A stretch of 11,882 bases of DNA from Thermoleophilia bacterium (lineage in GTDB: Bacteria; Actinomycetota; Thermoleophilia; Gaiellales; SKUG01): the NCBI GenBank assembly GCA_025964405.1, contig JAOPYW010000146.1, positions 1 through 11,882 of the forward strand, given 5' to 3'. Below the pieces are notes generated by a model. It was given only the letters and a program-made list of their open reading frames with translations, was not told the DNA's origin and did no database searches. A program made the translations under genes and the position numbers. Shown piece by piece: positions 5,439 through 11,882 of the stretch (position 1 is the first letter of the stretch; each line of letters begins with the position of its first letter).

Positions 5439-7925
5439 ATGCCCACTGCGAGACGATGGCTTAGCCGCGTCGCGAGCAGCGTCGCCGTGCTCGCCTGCTT
5501 CGTCGTGCTCGCATGTTGGCCCGCGTCCGCGCGCGCGGCGACCTTCATCGATGTCACGGGCTGCCCTGCGGGCGCCCTCTCGTTCGGATCCCTGGCACCG
5601 CCGTTCGCGGTGCTCTCGGCCCAGCCATGCGCCGTCGGCTTCGGCGACACGACCGGTCAGGCGCGCCTCGACCTCGTGCAGCAGGATGGGACGGGCGCCG
5701 CGATGCCCGGCTTCGCCGACTACGGAGGCGGCGCGACGTGGAACACCGGGAGCAATGCCTTCGGGGCGTGCCTCGAATCGACGGCCGGTGGTCTCGCTGC
5801 AGGCTGGACGGTCGACGGCGGTGGGTCCTGCACGGCGAGCGACTCCGATCCGTGGAACGGGGTACCCACCGCCTCCGGTGCCGCGTCGCTGATAGCGACG
5901 AGCAACTTCGGGGCGACCGACGCGGTCGCCCGGGTGCGCTTCGGGCTGCGCGGGGGAGCATCCATGACGACCGGTGCCTACGCGGCCCCCCTCACGATCG
6001 CGGTGGCCTCGTTCGCGGTCAACACGCCGCCAGCGGCACCGACCCTTGTCTCGCCGGCCGACGGCGCGCGCACCGCCAGCGCACCCACCTTCACGGCAAC
6101 CTTCCAGGACCCGGATGCCGCCGACACCGGTACGGTCGGGTTCGAGTTGTGCGCCTCGGCGGTCGCGCCCACGCCCGCGCAGACCTGCGTCGCCGCCGGC
6201 GGCACCGTCTCCGCAAGCGGTTCGAGTTCGACGGTGGCCGTCGGAGCGAACGGCTCCTGGACCCCGGGAAGCCTGGCGCGCGGCAGCTACTTCTGGCGGG
6301 CTCGCGGCACCGACGCGGCCGCACTCACCGGGCCGTGGACCGCGACGCGCACGCACATGGTCGACACGGCCCCCTCGACCTCGACGCTCGTCGCCCCCGC
6401 GAACGGCGTACGCATCGCGAGCATGACCCCGACCCTTCAGGGCCGTTTCCTCGACGTCGACGCGGGTGACTCCGGTCGTGTCGAATTCGAGCTGTGCACC
6501 GACGCGGCCTGCGCGACGGTGGTGCAGTCGGGTTCTTCGCCCGCCGGTCTTGCCACCGGCGCCACGGGCTCGTGGACGGTCGCCTCGTTGACCACCGGCA
6601 CGACCTACTACTGGCGGGCGCGTGGCACCGACGTGCTGGGGGTCTCGGGGTCGTGGAGCGCGACGCGCTCACTCCCGATCGACGCGTTGCCAGGTGCTCC
6701 GACCCACGTGTCGCCAGCCGACAGCACGGTGGTCACGACCACGACCCCCAACCTCATCGCGACCTTCCTCGACGCCGACGCGGGCGACAGTGGCACCGTG
6801 ACCTTCCAGGTCTGCAGCGTCGCCGACTGTTCGGCGACGGTCGGGAGCGGTGTGTCGTCTGCCGGCATCGGTGCGGGCAGCAACGGCGCCTGGACCGTCT
6901 CGCCGGCCCTGTCGGTGGCGACGACCTACTGGTGGCGTGCGCGCGGAACCGACTCGCTGGGCGCCGTCGGTTCGTGGTCGACGCCGACCGCGTTCGCGGT
7001 CAACGCCGCGCCGTCCACTCCGAGTTATGTGCAGCCCGCGAATGCTGCGACGAACATCGTCACGCCACTGCTGCTGACGGCCAACTTCATCGACACGACC
7101 CCGTTCGACACCGGCATGGTCCGCTTCCAGATCTGCACGGCATCGTCGTGCGCCGGCGTGGTCGACCAAGGCACGTCGCCGACCGGCCTCACGACGGGCA
7201 CATCCGGGTCGTGGACCTCCAACGTTGCGCTGTCGTGGTCGACCGTCTACTACTGGCGCGCGCAGAACGAGGACGCCAACGGTCTCACCAGTGCCTGGAC
7301 TGCTGCTCGCTCGTTCACGACCGCCCCGCAGCCACCGGCGACGATCGCGACGAGCTCAGCGACCGGATCCGCCACCGTGGTCGTCAACAAGCCGGCGGGC
7401 GCCACCACCGGCGACCTCGTCATCGCCTACGTCGGCATGGTCGGTGCGGGCTCCTTCACCCCGCCAGCAGGCTGGGGCGGCGTCATAACGTCGGGGTCGG
7501 CCCCACGCATCGGCTATACGTCGAAGATCATGACCGGCGCGGAACCGGCGACCTACTCCTTCACCGTGACGACCGGAACGGTGATCATCCTCGGCCTCTA
7601 CCGACCGGCGACGGGCCCGGCCGCCGTCAGCCTCTCCAATGGCGGCAGCGACGTGAGCGCACCCTACGACGTGACCACCAGTGGACACACGACGACGGCG
7701 GGCAAGCTGGCCACGTGGTTCCCCTGCTTCGCCTCGGCCGGCTCCGCGTGGGCCTTCAGCGGCGCGTCCTGGACCAAGGTGACCGAGGCGTCGATGGCGG
7801 GCATCTCGTGTGCGCTTGCCACCCACGACAACTACGCGGCCGAGAGCATGGATCCGCTGATCGCGACGCAGGGCGGAGTCGGTACCGGCGGCGGGTTCCG
7901 CAGCGGACTGATCCATATCCAATAG
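5439..7925 (+). CDS. Secreted multi-domain protein with four Fn3-like repeats
   Basis: This 828-residue protein is predicted to be exported. It starts with Arg-rich MPTARRW, then a hydrophobic stretch (VAVLACFVVLACW), and a likely signal peptidase I site after ASARA near residue 33. Residues 34 to about 195 form a Gly/Ser/Thr-rich beta domain with several Cys. Four related modules of about 105-114 residues follow, starting near 198, 312, 418 and 525. Each has a P-x3-SP-A opening, an acidic D-x-D-A-x-DSG loop, a strand with two Cys, and a closing YYWRARGTD. They look like fibronectin type III or Ig-like sandwiches. Residues 631-828 form a different beta-rich domain with GDLVIAYVGM and PPAGWGG, resembling C-terminal modules of bacterial surface and phage-tail-like proteins. 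I see no LPXTG, transmembrane anchor or lipobox of good quality, so it is either released or held non-covalently. A role in adhesion or polymer binding is a guess. It is divergent from the DUF2520 gene. Confidence 0.85.
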   Translation: MPTARRWLSRVASSVAVLACFVVLACWPASARAATFIDVTGCPAGALSFGSLAPPFAVLSAQPCAVGFGDTTGQARLDLVQQDGTGAAMPGFADYGGGATWNTGSNAFGACLESTAGGLAAGWTVDGGGSCTASDSDPWNGVPTASGAASLIATSNFGATDAVARVRFGLRGGASMTTGAYAAPLTIAVASFAVNTPPAAPTLVSPADGARTASAPTFTATFQDPDAADTGTVGFELCASAVAPTPAQTCVAAGGTVSASGSSSTVAVGANGSWTPGSLARGSYFWRARGTDAAALTGPWTATRTHMVDTAPSTSTLVAPANGVRIASMTPTLQGRFLDVDAGDSGRVEFELCTDAACATVVQSGSSPAGLATGATGSWTVASLTTGTTYYWRARGTDVLGVSGSWSATRSLPIDALPGAPTHVSPADSTVVTTTTPNLIATFLDADAGDSGTVTFQVCSVADCSATVGSGVSSAGIGAGSNGAWTVSPALSVATTYWWRARGTDSLGAVGSWSTPTAFAVNAAPSTPSYVQPANAATNIVTPLLLTANFIDTTPFDTGMVRFQICTASSCAGVVDQGTSPTGLTTGTSGSWTSNVALSWSTVYYWRAQNEDANGLTSAWTAARSFTTAPQPPATIATSSATGSATVVVNKPAGATTGDLVIAYVGMVGAGSFTPPAGWGGVITSGSAPRIGYTSKIMTGAEPATYSFTVTTGTVIILGLYRPATGPAAVSLSNGGSDVSAPYDVTTSGHTTTAGKLATWFPCFASAGSAWAFSGASWTKVTEASMAGISCALATHDNYAAESMDPLIATQGGVGTGGGFRSGLIHIQ
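6030..7325 (+). repeat. Four in-frame Fn3-like module repeats
   Basis: Modules begin at about 6030, 6372, 6690 and 7011. The most conserved stretch at DNA level encodes the WRARGTD motif (near 6293, 6611, 6929 and, weaker as WRAQNED, near 7253). Spacing is 342, 318, 321 and about 315 bp. Modules 2 and 3 are closest to each other. Module 4 has lost the acidic loop pattern (DTTPFDTG) and module 1 has a longer insert between its two Cys. This fits old duplication followed by drift, not recent expansion. Confidence 0.8.
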
Positions 7926-7934
7926 CGTGCGCGA

Positions 7935-7946
7935 TAGACTGACGGC
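7935..7946 (+). promoter_or_regulatory. Leaderless -10 element for the FmdB-type gene
   Basis: TAGACT (7935-7940) is followed by GACGGC and the ATG at 7947. The element begins 10 bp after the stop of the secreted-protein gene, so the downstream housekeeping run need not depend on that gene's promoter. No Shine-Dalgarno sequence is seen. Confidence 0.65.
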
Positions 7947-8204
7947 ATGCCTGTCTACGAGTTCCTCTGCACCGCCTGCGACTCGCGCTACGACGACCTC
8001 GTCGGCATCAACGAGTCGCTCACCGACCAGCGCTGCCCCGACTGCGCGTCGACCGAGGTGGAGAAGCTCGTCTCCTCGTTCCGCTCCAAGGTGCAGCAGG
8101 GCACGGGCGACTCGATCCTCGTCAACGGTCACCTTCCGGGGCCCTCCAGCCCGGGGAGCTCGCGGGCCGGCGGCTGCTGCGGCGGGTCCTGCGGCGCCTG
8201 TTGA
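7947..8204 (+). CDS. FmdB-family zinc ribbon protein
   Basis: This 85-residue protein begins MPVYEFLCTACD, the typical opening of the FmdB/CxxC_CXXC_SSSS zinc ribbon family. It has a paired CxxC (C8, C11) and CPDC (C30, C33) to hold one zinc ion. The family was named as putative regulators, but its molecular function is unknown. The C terminus is Gly/Ser-rich and ends GGCCGGSCGAC, adding four more Cys that could bind metal. Such tails occur in actinobacterial members. The stop TGA shares its last base with the ATG of the glycosylase gene (TGATG), so the two are probably translationally coupled. The start is set by the leaderless promoter and by the conserved N terminus. Confidence 0.9.
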   Translation: MPVYEFLCTACDSRYDDLVGINESLTDQRCPDCASTEVEKLVSSFRSKVQQGTGDSILVNGHLPGPSSPGSSRAGGCCGGSCGAC

Positions 8205-9073
8205 TGGCTGACCGGCCGGCGCTCGGTGCGCCCGACCGCACCCAGGCTGCGCGCACGTCGCGCACCTCGACGCGCATCCGCGCGAGTGACCTCGCCAGCC
8301 TCATCGAGGTCGAGGCGCACGCCTCCGCCTGCACGCTCTGTCGACTGTGCCGTGACCGCACCCAGGTCGTCACCGGATCCGGCCCGACCAATGCCGACGT
8401 GCTCGTCGTCACCGAGGCCCCCGGCTACCACGAGGATCGCGCCGGCGAGCACCTCGTCGGCCGCACCGGCGAGCTCTTCGACCACCTCCTTGCGATCGCC
8501 GGGCTCCGGCGCCAGCAGGTCTTCCTCACGAGCGTCGTGAAGTGCCGCCCAAACACCGGCCGCACGCCCTTCCCCGACGAGGTCGAGGCCTGCGAGGGCT
8601 GGCTCTTCCGCGAGATCTCGCTCGTCAGGCCCCGCGTCATCGTCACCCTCGGAGCGCTCGCGCTCAGGCTCGTCACGGGCAAGGGGGAGCGGCTCGCCGA
8701 CGTGCACGGCACGCTGCTCAACGCCCAGGTGCGCGGCCGCGACGTGCTCGTGTGGCCGCTCATGCACCCGGCCGCGGCGGTGCACGCCGCCCGCCTCAAG
8801 AGCCAGCTGCAGGTGGACGCGCGTGGCCTCGGCGCACTTCTCGCCGGCACACGCTCGGTCGCGGGTGAGGCCGCCCTCGCCGCCGCCCGGCCCGGCTCGG
8901 GGCAGCACGCCTTCGACCCGAGCACGGGAGAGGTGCTCGAGCCCGTGCGCGCGGCCGGCGACCTCGACCACCCGCCCGCCGTCGCGCCGAACCCCGCCCA
9001 CGCGCCTGCGGCCAGCTCCCCCGAGACCGACCCCGCCGGCGGCGACAGCCAGCTGAGCATGTTCGACGCATGA
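8204..9073 (+). CDS. Family-4-like uracil-DNA glycosylase, Fe-S type
   Basis: This 289-residue protein belongs to the iron-sulfur uracil-DNA glycosylase superfamily, which removes damaged pyrimidines to start base excision repair. Four Cys suit the 4Fe-4S cluster: C43, C46, C114 and C130 (C49 is extra). Motif A reads TEAPGYHED (70-78), keeping both acidic positions of the usual GEGPG-x2-ED. KCRP is at 113-116, and the second catalytic motif is HPAAA at 188-192. Two residues that normally contact uracil differ: the PFVG Phe is Leu (EHLVG, L84), and the TN-x-VK Asn is Ser (S110). About 80 extra residues, Pro/Ala-rich and probably disordered, end in QLSMFDA, which resembles a sliding-clamp-binding motif. 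The ATG at 8204 shares one base with the preceding stop; a TTG one codon earlier is also possible. The stop overlaps tsaE. Substrate range could differ from plain uracil. Confidence 0.88.
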   Translation: MADRPALGAPDRTQAARTSRTSTRIRASDLASLIEVEAHASACTLCRLCRDRTQVVTGSGPTNADVLVVTEAPGYHEDRAGEHLVGRTGELFDHLLAIAGLRRQQVFLTSVVKCRPNTGRTPFPDEVEACEGWLFREISLVRPRVIVTLGALALRLVTGKGERLADVHGTLLNAQVRGRDVLVWPLMHPAAAVHAARLKSQLQVDARGLGALLAGTRSVAGEAALAAARPGSGQHAFDPSTGEVLEPVRAAGDLDHPPAVAPNPAHAPAASSPETDPAGGDSQLSMFDA

Positions 9074-9564
9074 TCGCCGTCACCCTCACCGACCTGCACG
9101 CCACCGAGGCCCTCGCCCAGACGCTCGCCCCCCTGCTCGCCGAGGGCGACGTCGTCGAACTCGTGGGCGACATCGGCGCCGGCAAGACCACGTTCACGGG
9201 CGCGCTCGCCCGCGCGCTCGGCGGCACCGAGCCGGTGCGAAGCCCGACCTACACGATCGCGCACCGCTACGAACTGCCGGCCGAGGCCCCCGCGAGCTTC
9301 CTCGCGCACCTCGACTGCTACCGCCAGCGCGGCGTGCTCGACGACGCCGCCTGGGGCGACCTCGAGCCCTACTTCGAAGGGGGCGTGGCGTGCGTGGAGT
9401 GGCCGGCCCCGATCCGCCCGTGGCTGGCCGACCGCCGCACCTGGCGCGTGCTGCTCGACGCCGCTTCGCTGGGCTCCCGCGTGGCCCGGGTGCAGCTGCC
9501 CGCACACGGGGTTGAGGCATCGGTATTCTTCGGCGGCCTCATGCGGTCGAGTGGGCTCCGATGA
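9070..9564 (+). CDS. tsaE: TsaE, t6A synthesis ATPase
   Basis: TsaE is a small P-loop ATPase that binds the TsaB-TsaD complex and is needed for repeated rounds of t6A37 formation in bacterial tRNA. The 164-residue protein has Walker A GDIGAGKTT (33-41), SPTYT (58-62, the family's SPTF segment), HLDCYR (80-85) and VEWP (109-112), all in the family order and spacing. The ATG overlaps the glycosylase stop by 4 nt (ATGA), a coupled junction. The last 15-20 residues are not conserved. A new promoter for tsaB begins 15 bp after its stop. Length is normal for the family (about 150-165). Confidence 0.96.
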   Translation: MIAVTLTDLHATEALAQTLAPLLAEGDVVELVGDIGAGKTTFTGALARALGGTEPVRSPTYTIAHRYELPAEAPASFLAHLDCYRQRGVLDDAAWGDLEPYFEGGVACVEWPAPIRPWLADRRTWRVLLDAASLGSRVARVQLPAHGVEASVFFGGLMRSSGLR

Positions 9565-9578
9565 TGCGAGCGAACGCG

Positions 9579-9591
9579 TAGAATCACGGGC
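9579..9591 (+). promoter_or_regulatory. Leaderless -10 element for tsaB-rimI
   Basis: TAGAAT (9579-9584) is followed by seven bases (CACGGGC) and the ATG at 9592, with no Shine-Dalgarno sequence. It lies in the 27-bp gap after tsaE, giving the tsaB-rimI-tsaD part a start of its own within the longer gene run. Confidence 0.65.
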
Positions 9592-10722
9592 ATGACAGTG
9601 CTCTGCCTCGATACTGCGTCACGCGTCGTGCTGGCCGCCCTGGTCGACCCCGCGACGGGTTCGTTCACGGGGGCCGTGAGCACCGGACGCGCGCAGGGCG
9701 TGCTCGAACTCGTCGACGGCCTCGTCGGTGCGGGGGAGCGCGCGGCGATCGAGGCCATCGTCGTCGGCACGGGACCGGGCGGGTTCACCGGCCTGCGCGT
9801 CGGTGTCGCGACGGCCCGCGGGCTCGCCGAGGCACTGGGGGTGCCGCTCTACGGTGTCGACTCCCTGCTGGTGCTGGCCGCCGCTACCGCCACCGCCCAC
9901 GTGGGGGAGCGCGTGTGGGGTGCGATCGACGCGCGCCGCGGTGAGTACTTCGTGCAGCCGTTCACCGCCGACGTCGCGGGGCGCGTCATGGCGCTCGAGC
10001 CGGCGCGCGCGATTCCGGCTGCCGACCTCGACGCGCTCGAGGGCGTGACGGTCTCCGACGACCACGAGGGCGTGCTCGCGTCGCTCGCGATCGCCGCGTT
10101 GCAGGCGTTCGATGCGGGCCAGGCCGCGCCGGAGGAGGAGCGCGCGGGTGACCCGCTGACGGTGCTCCCCGACTACGTGCGCGGGCCGGATGCCGAACCT
10201 GCTCGCATCGACGTGCGCATCGACGTGCTGCAGGCTGGCGACCTCGGCGCGCTCGACGTCATCGAACGCCGCTGCTTCCCGCATCCGTGGAGCATGGCGA
10301 TGTACGCCGAGGAGCTGCGCCGCGGCCCGGATGATGGCGTGCACCTCGCCGCGCGCGACCACAGCCATGACGGGCGCCTGGTCGGTGCCGCACTCGCGGC
10401 GCGCATCGGCGACAGCTGGCACGTCATGAACGTGCTGGTCGACCCGTCGACCAGGCGCCGCGGCATCGCGGCCCGCCTCGTCGAGGAGCTGCTCCGCCAG
10501 ACGAGCGAGCTCGGCGTCGACGAGGGCTGGACCCTCGAGGTGCGCACGGGCAACGCGGGCGCCATCGCCCTGTACGAACGCCTGGGATTCGTGAACCGCG
10601 GCACGCGCCGCGGGTACTACACCGACACGGGCGAGGACGCCCTGGTCATGTGGCGCAACCCCGAACACGTGGGAGCCGTCGCCGCGGCCGCCACCCCGAC
10701 CGAGAGCGTGACCCCGTCGTGA
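9592..10722 (+). CDS. tsaB-rimI: TsaB-RimI fusion protein
   Basis: This is one chain of 376 residues with two functions. Residues 1 to about 203 are TsaB, the ASKHA-fold partner that dimerises with TsaD for t6A formation. It opens VLCLDTAS, has GTGPGGFTGLRVG (59-71) and ends at the family's PDYVRGPDAEP (193-203). Residues about 206-356 are a GNAT acetyltransferase of the RimI type: an FPHPWS segment (229-234), the acetyl-CoA loop RRRGIA (288-293), and the closing NAGAIALYERLGF (321-333) with GYYTDTGEDALVM. RimI acetylates the N-terminal alanine of ribosomal protein S18 in E. coli. Targets of fused forms may be broader. TsaB and RimI are often neighbours and are fused in some actinobacteria. 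About 20 residues after the acetyltransferase are not conserved. The stop overlaps the tsaD start by 4 nt (GTGA). Confidence 0.95.
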   Translation: MTVLCLDTASRVVLAALVDPATGSFTGAVSTGRAQGVLELVDGLVGAGERAAIEAIVVGTGPGGFTGLRVGVATARGLAEALGVPLYGVDSLLVLAAATATAHVGERVWGAIDARRGEYFVQPFTADVAGRVMALEPARAIPAADLDALEGVTVSDDHEGVLASLAIAALQAFDAGQAAPEEERAGDPLTVLPDYVRGPDAEPARIDVRIDVLQAGDLGALDVIERRCFPHPWSMAMYAEELRRGPDDGVHLAARDHSHDGRLVGAALAARIGDSWHVMNVLVDPSTRRRGIAARLVEELLRQTSELGVDEGWTLEVRTGNAGAIALYERLGFVNRGTRRGYYTDTGEDALVMWRNPEHVGAVAAAATPTESVTPS

Positions 10723-11795
10723 CCGGTGCACCCCACAACCGCCTCGTGCTCGCCATCGAGAGCTCGTGCGACGAGACGGCGGCGGCCGTGCTGCGTGGGC
10801 GTGAGGTGCTCGGCGACGTGATCGCCTCGCAGGCCGAGCTGCACGAGCGGTTCGGGGGCGTGGTGCCGGAGATCGCGTCACGTCGCCACCTCGAGCTGCT
10901 CGACGTCGTCGTGCGCGAGGCACTCGACCAGGCCGGCATCACCGACCTGACCGAACTCGACGCGATCGCGGTGACGCGCGGACCCGGCCTCGTCGGGGCG
11001 CTGCTCGTGGGCGTGGCCGGCGCCAAGGCGCGCAGCTGGGCGAGCGGGGTGCCGCTCATCGCCGTCGACCACCTGATGGGGCACGTGGCGAGTGCGCTGC
11101 TGGATCCGGAGGCGGCGCTCGAGCCGCCCTTCCTGTGCCTGCTCGCGAGCGGGGGCCACACGCTGGTGCTCGATGTCGACGCGGGCCTGCGCGTCACGCT
11201 GCTCGGCTCGACGCGCGACGATGCAGCCGGAGAGGCGTTCGACAAGGGTGCACGCCTGCTCGGCCTGCAGATGCCCGGCGGGCCGAACCTCGCGGCGCTC
11301 GCAGCCACGGGTGATCCGGGCGTGGTGCGATTCACGCCGGCGATGGTGCACCACGAAGGTTTCGACACGTCGTTCTCGGGGCTCAAGACCGCGCTGTCGG
11401 TGGCCGTGCGCGAGCGGGCGGTGCGCGGTGAGGGCTTCTCCGACGCCGACCTCGCGGCGGGGTACGAGGTCGCGATCGTCGCGACCCTCACCGGGGCCGT
11501 GCGCAAGCTCCTCAAGGCGCGTGGGGCGGGGTCGGGGCACCCCGACGCGCGCACCACGCTCGCGGTCGTCGGCGGGGTTGCAGCCAACACCCGGCTGCGC
11601 GCTGAAATGACGCAGATCAGCGAGCAGTTCGGGATGCGAACCGTCGCCACGCCCCTTCGGTGGTGCGGCGACAACGCCGCTATGATCGCGGCTGCGGCGC
11701 AATTCTATCCCGAGCAGGCGCCCGACATTGCTCGGTCGCTCGATGCGTACGCGACAAGTCCCCTCTTCAGTCACCGAGAATTGGTGCCGAACTGA
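10719..11795 (+). CDS. tsaD: TsaD, tRNA N6-threonylcarbamoyladenosine synthase
   Basis: TsaD is the catalytic subunit that moves the threonylcarbamoyl group from threonylcarbamoyl-AMP to A37 of ANN-reading tRNAs. The 358-residue protein has the full family pattern: AIESSCDET (12-20), GGVVPEIASRRH (46-57), TRGPGLVGALLVG (86-98), the metal-binding VDHLMGH (H118, H122), ASGGHT (143-148), DDAAGEAFDKGARLLGL (167-183), FSGLKTA (219-225), GGVAANTRLR (285-294) and CGDNAAMIA (316-324, with D318). I chose GTG at 10719, inside the TGA of tsaB-rimI (GTGA), because the protein then begins a few residues before the conserved core. An ATG at 10650 would add 23 Arg-rich residues and overlap the previous gene by 73 bp. 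Its partner TsaC/Sua5 is not in the window. Confidence 0.97.
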   Translation: MTGAPHNRLVLAIESSCDETAAAVLRGREVLGDVIASQAELHERFGGVVPEIASRRHLELLDVVVREALDQAGITDLTELDAIAVTRGPGLVGALLVGVAGAKARSWASGVPLIAVDHLMGHVASALLDPEAALEPPFLCLLASGGHTLVLDVDAGLRVTLLGSTRDDAAGEAFDKGARLLGLQMPGGPNLAALAATGDPGVVRFTPAMVHHEGFDTSFSGLKTALSVAVRERAVRGEGFSDADLAAGYEVAIVATLTGAVRKLLKARGAGSGHPDARTTLAVVGGVAANTRLRAEMTQISEQFGMRTVATPLRWCGDNAAMIAAAAQFYPEQAPDIARSLDAYATSPLFSHRELVPN

Positions 11796-11798
11796 ACC

Positions 11799-11882
11799 AT
11801 GATGCGTCCTCGGCCGACATCCACACGCACCGCCCGCGCGCGCTCCCCGCGCAGCGCAGCCCTGCGCCCCGTGTTCGGGGCC
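11799..11882 (+). CDS. Possible start of a next gene, cut by the window edge
   Basis: An ATG 4 bases after the tsaD stop (a second follows at 11802) opens a frame that runs to the window end for 28 codons. The residues are very rich in Arg, Ser, Thr and Pro (MMRPRPTSTRTARARS...), and then turn more hydrophobic (ALRPVFGA). This could be the N terminus of a membrane or secreted protein, but there is no Shine-Dalgarno or TAnnnT support and no family match. A short GC hairpin at 11866-11881 would instead suit a tsaD terminator. I cannot decide from what is visible. Confidence 0.25.
   Translation, partial: MMRPRPTSTRTARARSPRSAALRPVFGA

Noticed and set aside
5500..5525. Lipobox-like VLAC in the secreted protein's leader
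   Set aside because: The two VLAC sites sit inside the hydrophobic core and have Leu at -2, while an ASARA signal peptidase I site follows at the right distance.
6494..7942. Long plus-strand frame inside the secreted-protein gene
   Set aside because: The product is dominated by Arg, His and Gly from a shifted reading of the Fn3-like repeats. The repeat logic and signal peptide are in the other frame.
10650..10718. Earlier ATG start for tsaD
   Set aside because: It would add 23 Arg-rich, non-conserved residues and a 73-bp overlap, while GTG at 10719 makes a typical GTGA coupled junction.
9619..10923. Long minus-strand frame opposite tsaB-rimI
   Set aside because: It is a shadow of a confidently identified gene and shows no known motifs.
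11866..11881. GCCCCG-TGTT-CGGGGC hairpin as a tsaD terminator
   Set aside because: The stem is only 6 bp, there is no T run before the window ends, and it may lie within the next gene. It is mentioned only as an alternative.
1..11882. CRISPR array, tRNA, rRNA, insertion sequence or prophage
   Set aside because: I saw no regularly spaced repeats, cloverleaf genes, transposase or integrase motifs, or terminal inverted repeats. The only tandem structure is the protein-level repeat in the secreted protein.

Overview
This is a high-GC window with actinobacterial character, and every complete gene in it is readable. The organism is most likely a member of the Actinomycetota. The pointers are a consensus LexA box of the type used by Gram-positive bacteria and actinobacteria (CGAACATATGTTCG), a UvrA whose first zinc site reads C-x3-H...C-x2-C as in mycobacteria and streptomycetes, a DUF2520 Rossmann gene next to a panC-type gene, a TsaB-RimI fusion, and leaderless promoters. 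A deep actinobacterial class such as Thermoleophilia is a plausible guess but is not proven from this sequence.

Layout. (1) Positions 1-249 carry no convincing gene. They hold a cluster of TAGGTAGGT repeats and, just before uvrA, a perfect 16-bp LexA-type palindrome overlapping the promoter. (2) 250-3237 is uvrA, with a lysine-rich C-terminal extension. (3) 3248-3279 is a hairpin between the converging uvrA and flp genes. (4) On the minus strand, from 5319 down to 3313, lie a DUF2520 Rossmann protein gene, an overlapping and strongly degenerate panC homologue, and after about 100 bp a tiny Flp-type pilin. (5) Divergent from these, 5439-7925 encodes an 828-residue secreted protein with four Fn3-like repeats. 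(6) 7947-11795 is a compact plus-strand run: FmdB-type zinc ribbon, family-4-like uracil-DNA glycosylase, tsaE, a tsaB-rimI fusion, and tsaD. Four of its junctions are stop/start overlaps or gaps under 30 nt. The last 87 bases hold at most the beginning of another gene.

How the genes work together. TsaE, TsaB and TsaD are three of the four bacterial proteins that make N6-threonylcarbamoyladenosine (t6A) at position 37 of ANN-decoding tRNAs. RimI, fused to TsaB, is an N-terminal protein acetyltransferase commonly encoded with them. The glycosylase and UvrA belong to base and nucleotide excision repair. The DUF2520/PanC-like pair resembles the pantothenate locus of other actinobacteria, but here the PanC-like protein has lost most of the residues needed for pantothenate synthesis.

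Two points stand out. First, all four genes that appear to head transcription units (uvrA, the DUF2520 gene, the FmdB gene, tsaB) have a TAnnnT hexamer ending exactly 6 or 7 nt before the start codon and no Shine-Dalgarno sequence, which is the layout of leaderless mRNAs. Second, two enzymes look altered at their active sites: the PanC homologue, and the glycosylase, which has substitutions at the usual uracil-contacting Phe and Asn and a clamp-binding-like QLSMF tail. Otherwise the window is housekeeping, and I see no clearly new multi-gene system, prophage, CRISPR array, tRNA or rRNA.
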